A program made the translations under genes and the position numbers. From a virus, in IMG/VR virus record IMGVR_UViG_3300027782_000428, positions 1 through 21,269 of that record: a stretch of DNA of 21,269 bases; one strand, 5' to 3'. Every line of letters starts with the position of its first letter. The first letter of the stretch is position 1. Below, one piece after another: positions 14,906 through 20,148 of the stretch. The notes beneath the pieces are model-generated. The model worked only from the letters and a program-made list of their open reading frames with translations. It did not search any database and had not been told where the DNA came from.

Positions 14906-15079
14906 ATGGAAACATTAGAAAAAATTAAAGTGCTTACCGAAGAACTTAGTGTTGATGTGACTAAGTTTGAATCAGGAAATAAAAGTGCTGGGACGAGAGC
15001 AAGAAAAACCTCTCAAGAATTAAAAGCTTTGCTTCAACAACTACGAGGTGAAATATTAGAAGCGAAAAAAACTGCGTAA
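14906..15079 (+). CDS. Bacteroidetes histone H1-like (Hc1-type) DNA-binding protein
   Basis: A 57-aa protein read directly from the sequence. It matches the small H1-like proteins conserved in Bacteroidetes: an acidic/hydrophobic first helix (EKIKVLTEEL), the block GNKSAGTRARKTSQELKAL (about 24-42), which is the family hallmark, and a lysine-ending C-terminal helix. In the host these proteins are thought to bind DNA and shape the nucleoid. Here it has its own promoter-like element. A phage copy could condense or protect phage DNA, or compete with the host protein. The stop is 1 nt before the next ATG. Confidence 0.88.
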   Translation: METLEKIKVLTEELSVDVTKFESGNKSAGTRARKTSQELKALLQQLRGEILEAKKTA

Positions 15080-15080
15080 T

Positions 15081-15272
15081 ATGACAAGTTTAAACACCAT
15101 ATATCTTTTTGTATTTGTGTTTTCACTAATTTCAGTTTTTGGAATTGTTTTTAGATTTATTGTTTCCCTACTACAATCCGAACCTAAAAAGTTTGAGATG
15201 AGTGGTAGGGGAACCATTTTTTTCGGTTTATTTTTATCTTACATCATAACATATTTAATACAATTAAATTAA
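15081..15272 (+). CDS. Small membrane protein with two helices
   Basis: A 63-aa protein with two hydrophobic helices (about residues 5-30 and 44-62) separated by a basic/polar loop (QSEPKKFEMSGRG). It starts one base after the H1-like stop and shares its final A with the ATG of the next gene (TAATG), so the whole run is one operon. Size and two helices would suit a holin or a membrane adaptor, but nothing identifies it further and the endolysin is 5 kb away. Confidence 0.75.
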   Translation: MTSLNTIYLFVFVFSLISVFGIVFRFIVSLLQSEPKKFEMSGRGTIFFGLFLSYIITYLIQLN

Positions 15273-15718
15273 TGGGATTATTTGAAGAGTTCAATATATT
15301 ATTTCCTTACCTACAATCGGTTAGGAAAATTAAAAACTACCTATCTTTTGACATAGAATTTCCTGAAAGTTGGAAATTACCTAAAAAGTTTGTTAATGAG
15401 AAATCAGTAATGGAAAATGAAAAAACTACAACAGGTTATAGATTTTTCTCTTTTGTTGCGGAGTTTAGTGAAACATCAACTAATGAGTTGATTGATAGTA
15501 TTAAAAATGTTATCTCTTATAATAAAGAAAGGGAGGATAAAGATAAATTGTTCCAACATAAGGTAAATGAGTTGAAAGCAATCTTTGAAAAACAAAATTT
15601 AAACAGTTTGCAAGCGTTAACCTTTGACATAAATGAACCTAAAATTGAATTAGAGGATGATGAAGAAACCGCTGAACCAACTGGAAGGGATGCAGGATTG
15701 GTTGAAGAACGAGATTAA
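15272..15718 (+). CDS. Phage protein of unknown function
   Basis: A 148-aa protein. Residues 1-70 are mixed and contain FPESWKLPKKFV (about 30-41), followed by a helical middle segment with KEREDKDKLFQHKVNELKAIF and a very acidic tail. No cysteine, signal peptide or membrane segment. It overlaps a following small gene by 29 nt if that gene starts at 15690. The arrangement of this gene and the next two looks conserved in style with T4-like accessory regions, but no function is known. Confidence 0.78.
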   Translation: MGLFEEFNILFPYLQSVRKIKNYLSFDIEFPESWKLPKKFVNEKSVMENEKTTTGYRFFSFVAEFSETSTNELIDSIKNVISYNKEREDKDKLFQHKVNELKAIFEKQNLNSLQALTFDINEPKIELEDDEETAEPTGRDAGLVEERD

Positions 15719-15863
15719 AAAAGATCAAAAAGAGATTGAACTTGACAAGTTAAAATTTTTAAATGAGATAAAAAATTTTAAGAAGGATGACATAATCCCC
15801 AACAAAACAAATGAAGTTAAATTAACGCTATGGCAGAAACTGAAGAAAATGTTATTGGGATAA
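15690..15863 (+). CDS. Small basic coiled-coil protein
   Basis: A 57-aa lysine-rich helical protein (WLKNEIKKDQKEIELDKLKFLNEIK), ending TLWQKLKKMLLG, an amphipathic helix suitable for membrane or protein binding. ATG 15690 follows GGAAGGG and is preferred; ATG 15657 would add 11 residues and enlarge the overlap with the preceding gene from 29 to 62 nt. The stop lies 34 nt inside the next gene. The dense chain of overlaps and sensible codon pattern support it being real. Confidence 0.65.
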   Translation: MQDWLKNEIKKDQKEIELDKLKFLNEIKNFKKDDIIPNKTNEVKLTLWQKLKKMLLG

Positions 15864-16147
15864 TGGAGAAACTAGCGTTAATTTCTGACGCTACATTATC
15901 TATGTTTCCCGAAGGAAAATCCGCAATGCTTTTTGAATTAAATGAAGAAGATTTTAAAAAAGTGTTGGGGCATTTTAGACAAATAGACCAAGGACATAAA
16001 AAGTTTAAAATTGATATGTCAGGTGTTGAGATGGTTTTTATTTTGGAGGGACATCAATATGCGGATCCAAAACCAATTGAAAAACCCGTAAAAAAACATT
16101 TCATTAGAAGATTATTCTCTTCTATAGGTGGTGAATCTTCTATATAA
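15830..16147 (+). CDS. Small phage protein of unknown function
   Basis: A 105-aa protein, mixed alpha/beta in appearance, with a hydrophobic strand MVFILEG (about 67-73) and a basic C-terminal end (KKHFIRRLF). It overlaps the previous gene by 34 nt, and its last 36 nt overlap the 3' end of a convergent reverse-strand gene. A 9-bp inverted repeat (TAGAAGATT, 16105-16113; AATCTTCTA, 16134-16142) brackets this overlap. No family recognised. Confidence 0.72.
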   Translation: MAETEENVIGIMEKLALISDATLSMFPEGKSAMLFELNEEDFKKVLGHFRQIDQGHKKFKIDMSGVEMVFILEGHQYADPKPIEKPVKKHFIRRLFSSIGGESSI

Positions 16148-16750
16148 GATTGATTTAGGTATACCGTTACTATTCAATAAATCGTAAAGATATTTCTTTT
16201 GATGTTGTGAAGAATCTTTAACTATAATCGTATCTATTCTACCACCATCCATCATATAATTAGAAATACCATCAACAAATCTATCACAATCATCCTCACT
16301 CTTTAATGAGAATAAATTTATATCACTATCTCGTTGAACAACAATTTTATTATTTATTTTTGATAATAATTTAACCCCAACTTTGGGTAGATATTTCCTT
16401 AAAAACTCCGGAATACTAATTCGTTTTGAGTTCTTAATATCAAACAACATTTCCTCTTTATTATACGAGTTAATTTCAAGGATCATAAAATCAGGGTCCT
16501 CCATCTCAATCTTTATCGTTCTACCATATTCATCTCTAACGAAGTAAGGATTTGAATCAGTCATTCTTGAAACTAAAGCAATTTCATACTTACATTGTTT
16601 TCCGTTTTCAGTTTCAACACCAAAAAACACTTTTTTGTTCTCATCAATTAAATCTTTATAAAACTTTGTTGCTCTGGCTTTAGTTTTAAATTTCTTTATA
16701 ATTCTTTTTTTTACCTTATTTTTGAATAATACAATTGTAAAATTGTCCAT
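16112..16750 (-). CDS. Reverse-strand phage protein of unknown function
   Basis: A 212-aa basic protein. Residues 1-90 hold lysine-rich helices (KNKVKKRIIKKFKTKARATKFYKDL) and strands; the C-terminal part (about 130-200) has KSEDDCDRFVDGISNYMMDGGRIDTIIVKDSSQHQKKYLYDLL, which looks like a folded alpha/beta domain. No signal peptide. It is the main gene on the minus strand, divergent from dnaJ: its ATG lies inside the dnaJ promoter, and its 3' end overlaps the convergent upstream gene by 36 nt. Family not recognised. Confidence 0.78.
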   Translation of the reverse strand: MDNFTIVLFKNKVKKRIIKKFKTKARATKFYKDLIDENKKVFFGVETENGKQCKYEIALVSRMTDSNPYFVRDEYGRTIKIEMEDPDFMILEINSYNKEEMLFDIKNSKRISIPEFLRKYLPKVGVKLLSKINNKIVVQRDSDINLFSLKSEDDCDRFVDGISNYMMDGGRIDTIIVKDSSQHQKKYLYDLLNSNGIPKSILYRRFTTYRRE

Positions 16751-16765
16751 TTTTTAATATCTTTG
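16735..16765 (+). promoter_or_regulatory. Bacteroidetes-type promoter for dnaJ
   Basis: TTG (16735-16737), a 20-bp spacer and TATCTTTG (16758-16765) match the consensus. The predicted start near 16768 leaves a leader of about 26 nt. The element overlaps the first codons of the divergent reverse-strand gene, so the two are likely to influence each other. Confidence 0.75.
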
Positions 16766-16794
16766 TAATTAAATATAACCAAAATACAGTATAA

Positions 16795-17712
16795 ATGAAT
16801 AATCAAAATTATTACGACATATTAGGGGTTCCCGAAACCGCAACTCAAGATGAGATTAAAAAAGTGTATCGTAAATTGGCAAAAGAGAATCACCCTGATG
16901 TTGGTGGTGATGAAGAAATGTTTAAAAAAATTAGCGAGGCGTATGATACGATCGGTGATGAAGGTAAACGACAAGAATACGATATGAGAAAAAATAATCC
17001 ATTTGGTGGACACGAGGAAGCTCTCCGAAATATGTTCAATCAGACATTTGGTGGTAGACAACAAAATAGAGTTCACGATTTAGTTATTGACACCGAATTA
17101 AATGTAACCGAATCATATTTGGGGGCAAAAAAAGAATTCACATATAAGAGAAAACTAAAATGTGATCCTTGTAATGGGGGTGGTGGTGAAAAGAAAATAT
17201 GTTCCACTTGTAACGGACAAGGTTTTATTTTCAAACAAATGGGTTCAGGAATGTATATACAGATGGTTCAGGCAGCTTGTAACACTTGTTCAGGACAAGG
17301 ACAGGTTATCACAAATCCTTGTCATATTTGTAACGGTGCGGGGACTAAAGACGAAATGAAAACTGTGGAGGTTCAATTACCTGTGGGTATTGATGAAGGA
17401 CAATTCATACGACTACAAGGTATTGGTGATTTTAGAAATGGAGTTTACGGTAATTTAGTGGTTAGAATCAAGTTGGTTTCAGATAATAATTTTGAGAAAT
17501 ACGGACCACATTTAGTTTATAATGTATATTTCACATTGGAAGATTTGAAAAACAGTGATTTTGAAATCCCACATCCTGACGGGACTGTAAGATTGAAGTT
17601 CCCAAAAGTATTTGATACAACAAAACCCTTAAGAGTTAAATCAAAAGGGTTTAAAGGTGAGATGGTAGGTGATTTGTTGGTTAACCAACACGTAAGATTT
17701 GAGAGGGATTAA
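16795..17712 (+). CDS. dnaJ: DnaJ co-chaperone, compact type
   Basis: A 305-aa J protein. The J domain (about 1-65) has the HPD tripeptide at 33-35. Four zinc-binding repeats begin at residues 122 (CDPCNGGG), 135 (CSTCNGQG), 161 (CNTCSGQG) and 175 (CHICNGAG). The substrate-binding C-terminal domains follow (LPVGIDEGQFIRLQGIGD and GDLLVNQHVRF). It is about 70 residues shorter than E. coli DnaJ because the Gly/Phe-rich linker is nearly absent (only NPFGG) and the C-terminus is trimmed. It probably recruits host DnaK for phage protein folding or for replication-complex remodelling. Own promoter, and convergent with a short minus-strand gene with a 4-nt overlap. Confidence 0.95.
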   Translation: MNNQNYYDILGVPETATQDEIKKVYRKLAKENHPDVGGDEEMFKKISEAYDTIGDEGKRQEYDMRKNNPFGGHEEALRNMFNQTFGGRQQNRVHDLVIDTELNVTESYLGAKKEFTYKRKLKCDPCNGGGGEKKICSTCNGQGFIFKQMGSGMYIQMVQAACNTCSGQGQVITNPCHICNGAGTKDEMKTVEVQLPVGIDEGQFIRLQGIGDFRNGVYGNLVVRIKLVSDNNFEKYGPHLVYNVYFTLEDLKNSDFEIPHPDGTVRLKFPKVFDTTKPLRVKSKGFKGEMVGDLLVNQHVRFERD

Positions 17713-17885
17713 AATAAAGAAATAATGTCTTTAACTATATGATAGGTTCCGTAAATACCGGAGCCAAACATATATAACGAAAATATTAGTAATCCCCATT
17801 GAGTTTTACTCATACCTTTTTTACATTGTTTACACCCTTTAACTTGAGTTGCTTCACCTTTTGGTTGTTCTAATTCTTGTTCCAT
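17709..17885 (-). CDS. Small CxxC membrane protein
   Basis: A 58-aa protein read on the minus strand: ATG at 17885-17883, TAA ending at 17709. The N-terminal half is polar and has GCKQCKKG (Cys18, Cys21); the C-terminal half is one hydrophobic segment (WGLLIFSLYMFGSGIYGTY, about 30-48). No recognised family. Its last four bases overlap the dnaJ stop. It lies downstream of the minus-strand promoter and terminator at 18011-18199, so it may depend on read-through of that terminator. Confidence 0.7.
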   Translation of the reverse strand: MEQELEQPKGEATQVKGCKQCKKGMSKTQWGLLIFSLYMFGSGIYGTYHIVKDIISLF

Positions 17886-17888
17886 AAT

Positions 17889-17995
17889 TTAAATAATATA
17901 GATAATGATATCACCTTTAACAATTTTAGTAAAGTGATTTAAATCAAAATCTTCTCTAATAATAATACTATCGTTTTTGGTGATTAGAATTTCAT
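17889..17995 (-). pseudogene. Possible frameshifted micro-gene upstream of the CxxC protein
   Basis: Reading the minus strand, ATG AAA TTC at 17995 runs at once into TAA, but a one-base insertion in the AAA run would give an open frame of about 36 residues containing ITKNDSIIIREDFDLNHF and ending 3 nt before the next gene's start (17885). The open stretch without a proper start, and the tight spacing, suggest a small gene broken by a one-base deletion or a sequence error. An unusual start codon is another option. Confidence 0.3.
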
Positions 17996-18010
17996 ATTGT
18001 TATAAATATG

Positions 18011-18039
18011 AAAAAACCCCATCTTTTTGGGACGGGGTT
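18011..18039 (-). terminator. Minus-strand terminator ending the candidate ncRNA
   Basis: Read on the minus strand, AACCCCGTC (18039-18031) pairs with GATGGGGTT (18023-18015) with a single mismatch around a 7-nt loop, and TTTTTT occupies 18016-18011. There is no T run on the plus-strand side, so the direction is clear. Confidence 0.85.
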
Positions 18040-18165
18040 ACAATTATTTCATTCCTAAAATTGGGGTAATCAACCCAGACCGATTCACCCAGTCATTAGT
18101 GGTCAGTTTGTTTAATAGGATTCTGACAACCTGTTGATAACATTGATTACTCAATCACATCAACG
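18011..18165 (-). ncRNA. Candidate structured non-coding RNA, or attenuated leader RNA
   Basis: On the minus strand a consensus promoter is followed by about 155 nt with no ORF above 15 codons, closing in a terminator. Predicted hairpins in order: (1) GUUGAU/AUCAAC with an inner AUUGA/UCAAU stem capped by a GUAA tetraloop and separated by a 3x3 internal loop (18133-18164); (2) GUCAG/CUGAC (18102-18127, 16-nt loop); (3) GACUG/CGGUC with a 7-nt loop (18078-18094); (4) GGGU/ACCC with a UGAUU loop (18064-18076); (5) the terminator (18011-18039). The first stem begins within about one base of the predicted transcript start. It may be a free RNA, or the leader controlling the small genes at 17709-17995. 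Confidence 0.62.
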
Positions 18166-18168
18166 ATA

Positions 18169-18199
18169 CAAAGATAGTAAAGTTTTTGGTTCTGCCAAA
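18169..18199 (-). promoter_or_regulatory. Perfect Bacteroidetes-consensus promoter on the minus strand
   Basis: On the minus strand TTTG (18199-18196), exactly 19 bp, then TATCTTTG (18176-18169): the best match to TTTG-N19-TAnnTTTG in the window. Predicted start about 18165. It overlaps the inverted AAAACTTT repeats described separately. Confidence 0.85.
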
Positions 18200-18221
18200 A
18201 CTTTTTTAAAAAAAACTTTAC
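18177..18221. repeat. Inverted AAAACTTT repeats, likely operator for the adjacent regulator
   Basis: GTAAAGTTTT (18177-18186) is an exact inverted copy of AAAACTTTAC (18212-18221). Between them AAAACTTT occurs again (18197-18204), so a second palindrome forms: AAAGTTTTTGG (18179-18189) with CCAAAACTTT (18195-18204) around TTCTG. They cover the spacer and -33 of the minus-strand promoter and lie 43 bp from a divergently placed ribbon-helix-helix gene. Confidence 0.6.
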
Positions 18222-18263
18222 TTTTAACGCACTTTTCTTATATTTAAGTATATTTATAATTAT

Positions 18264-18428
18264 ATGGCAACAAAAGGAAAACCTTATAAGGAAGAAAAAG
18301 ATAAAAAAGTTAAATACGGAATTAGTATTGATAGATATCTTTTTGATAAGATGAAGAATGAGGAAATAAGTGTTTCTAAATTTATTCAGAATTTAGTTAA
18401 AGAGTATTATGACGGGAAAAATTTGTAG
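18264..18428 (+). CDS. Ribbon-helix-helix (Arc/MetJ-type) DNA-binding regulator
   Basis: A 54-aa protein read directly from the sequence. A basic N-terminal arm (about 1-16) leads to VKYGISIDRYLFDKM (a beta strand then helix A) and ISVSKFIQNLVKEYY (turn and helix B), the layout of ribbon-helix-helix dimers, which bind inverted repeats in the major groove. It is divergent from the candidate ncRNA promoter. A TATATTTA element at 18239-18246 gives a possible weak promoter with a short leader. The last 20 nt overlap the homing endonuclease gene and its C-terminal residues (DGKNL) may have been replaced when that gene inserted. Confidence 0.75.
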   Translation: MATKGKPYKEEKDKKVKYGISIDRYLFDKMKNEEISVSKFIQNLVKEYYDGKNL

Positions 18429-19254
18429 TAAATGTGGGATTGAGAAGGAATTAGAAGAATATTATAAAAAAAATAAAACCACTGATGATACTAGAGAATC
18501 TTGTATTTTATGTGTTAAAGATTATAATAAAAAACAAATTATAAAAAGAAAAGATGTTAATTATATTAAGAAGCGTAAATATTTTTATAACGAAGATTTC
18601 TTTGAAAGAATTGATAATGAAGAAAGGGCATATTTTTTAGGGTTTTTATTCGCTGATGGTTGTGTTATTAATAATGTGGAAAAATATAGATATCAAGTAA
18701 CTTTAAAATTACATACAAAAGATAGACATATTTTGGAATCTTTTATTGTGAGTGTTAATGGTGAAATGCCCATATGGAAACATGGTCAGAGAGAGATGGT
18801 GGAAATTCATTTTTCGGGTAAAAAAATGGTTAACGATTTAATTAATTTAGGAGTAACCTCAAATAAAACATTTACATTACAATACCCCATCATTGATGAA
18901 ACATTGGAAAGACATTTTTTAAGAGGTTATTTTGATGGTGATGGATGTATTAGAATTAAAGAAGATAAAAGAGATAATACAAAAAGAGGTGATTTAAGAA
19001 TTGTTAGCGGATCAATAGATATGTTAAATAAAATAAACGAAAGAATGAATGTTTTGTTTGGTGTGAACACAAATAAGTTATACGGACCAAAAGATAAAGA
19101 TTATAAATATATTGGTTGGTCAGGTATGTCAGATATTGAAAAAATTTACAATGGATTTTATTCTGAATCTGTCTTGTTTTTAAATAGAAAAAAGATTATC
19201 TTTGATGAGGTAATTGATATAATAAAAGATAAATATAAATACAGAAAAAAATAA
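18409..19254 (+). CDS. LAGLIDADG homing endonuclease with an N-terminal zinc finger
   Basis: A 281-aa protein with two LAGLIDADG motifs, FLGFLFADGC (about 76-85) and FLRGYFDGDGC (about 170-180), so it can act as a monomer. Residues 6-35 hold two Cys pairs (CSKC, CILC) forming a zinc finger that often guides such nucleases. It makes a double-strand break in an allele lacking the gene and is copied in by repair. It is free-standing: there is no intron-like flanking sequence. The codon pattern looks more A+T-rich than its neighbours, in keeping with transfer. Its ATG lies inside the RHH gene, and its stop is 5 nt before the methyltransferase. Confidence 0.9.
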   Translation: MTGKICSKCGIEKELEEYYKKNKTTDDTRESCILCVKDYNKKQIIKRKDVNYIKKRKYFYNEDFFERIDNEERAYFLGFLFADGCVINNVEKYRYQVTLKLHTKDRHILESFIVSVNGEMPIWKHGQREMVEIHFSGKKMVNDLINLGVTSNKTFTLQYPIIDETLERHFLRGYFDGDGCIRIKEDKRDNTKRGDLRIVSGSIDMLNKINERMNVLFGVNTNKLYGPKDKDYKYIGWSGMSDIEKIYNGFYSESVLFLNRKKIIFDEVIDIIKDKYKYRKK

Positions 19255-19259
19255 TAATT

Positions 19260-20099
19260 TTGGTTTCATATATAGGAGGTAAGAGTAAAATTGGAAAGTG
19301 GATAGTCCCTTTCTATGATAAAAATATGGAAACATATGTAGAGTGCTTCGGAGGTGCGTACTGGTGTTTCTTTAATATGGATTTAAAACAATTTCCAAAT
19401 CTAAAAAAAGTTGTTTACAACGACTTTAATCCACTAAACTACAATTTATTCAAGTGCATTCAAAACCCAACAGAATTATTGAATGCAATTAATGCGATTG
19501 AGTGTCAAAAATTTGGTGAATTTCCTACACCACCGATTTACAAAGAACAATTCATCAGGTTTCAGGCTGAAATTTTTGGTGAGGGTTTCAGTGTAGAACC
19601 TGGTAATTATGAGGTTGCTGCGAAATATGTTTACATTCTAACACAAGTTTTTAGTGGTAGTAAACCTGAAACAAGTTCATTTATTGATTTAAAGGGTAAG
19701 TATAAATCAAAGTATTTAACATTTAGAGATAAATTGTCAAAACCTGATTGGATTGAACATTTTTTAAAAATTACCGACGTTGAGAATATGGATTTTGAGG
19801 ATGTGATTAAAAAATATGATTCACCGAACACATATTTTTATGTTGATCCACCTTATTGGAAAACAGAGAATTATTATTCAAACCACGACTTTGACAGAAA
19901 AGATCACGAAAGGTTGGCAAAAGTATTAAATGAGGTTCAGGGTAAATTTACTTTATCTTATTATGACTTTGAACAATTACATTTTTTCTTCCCCGACAAC
20001 ATATACAGGTGGGAAAGAAAGGAGTTTGCAAAGGCTGCCGCGGCAAAAAAAGGAACCAAACAAAATATGGGTGAGGAACTTCTCATAATGAATTATTAA
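19260..20099 (+). CDS. D12-class N6-adenine DNA methyltransferase (Dam-like)
   Basis: A 279-aa methyltransferase. Family features in order: the N-terminal SYIGGKSKIGKWIVPF (about 3-18), the S-adenosylmethionine site ECFGGAYW (28-35, a diverged FxGxG), VYNDFNP (about 57-63), and the catalytic DPPYW (196-200) for N6-adenine transfer. Length is usual for the family (about 270-280 aa). No ATG is available; the start must be TTG at 19260 or a rarer codon, just after the homing endonuclease stop. This suggests the original ATG was lost at insertion. T4 encodes a related Dam; the target is probably GATC-like but cannot be read from the sequence. Confidence 0.92.
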   Translation: MVSYIGGKSKIGKWIVPFYDKNMETYVECFGGAYWCFFNMDLKQFPNLKKVVYNDFNPLNYNLFKCIQNPTELLNAINAIECQKFGEFPTPPIYKEQFIRFQAEIFGEGFSVEPGNYEVAAKYVYILTQVFSGSKPETSSFIDLKGKYKSKYLTFRDKLSKPDWIEHFLKITDVENMDFEDVIKKYDSPNTYFYVDPPYWKTENYYSNHDFDRKDHERLAKVLNEVQGKFTLSYYDFEQLHFFFPDNIYRWERKEFAKAAAAKKGTKQNMGEELLIMNY

Positions 20100-20148
20100 T
20101 TAATTCGTCCATTTTTAATTATTGTAATATTTATAGTAAAAACATCAA

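Larger units (their letters stand above)
17713..18263. other. 551-bp plus-strand gap between dnaJ and the RHH gene
   Basis: No plus-strand gene. It holds, on the minus strand, the small CxxC membrane protein gene, the possible broken micro-gene and the candidate ncRNA with its promoter and terminator; and, next to the RHH gene, the inverted AAAACTTT operator-like repeats. Confidence 0.7.

Noticed and set aside
18064-18130. tRNA-like fold in the candidate ncRNA
   Set aside because: Successive short stems do not form an acceptor stem, anticodon arm and T-loop with the expected bases.
18409-19254. Group I intron or intein hosting the homing endonuclease
   Set aside because: Both flanks are coding with no intron-core sequence, and the ORF is not in frame with a split host protein.
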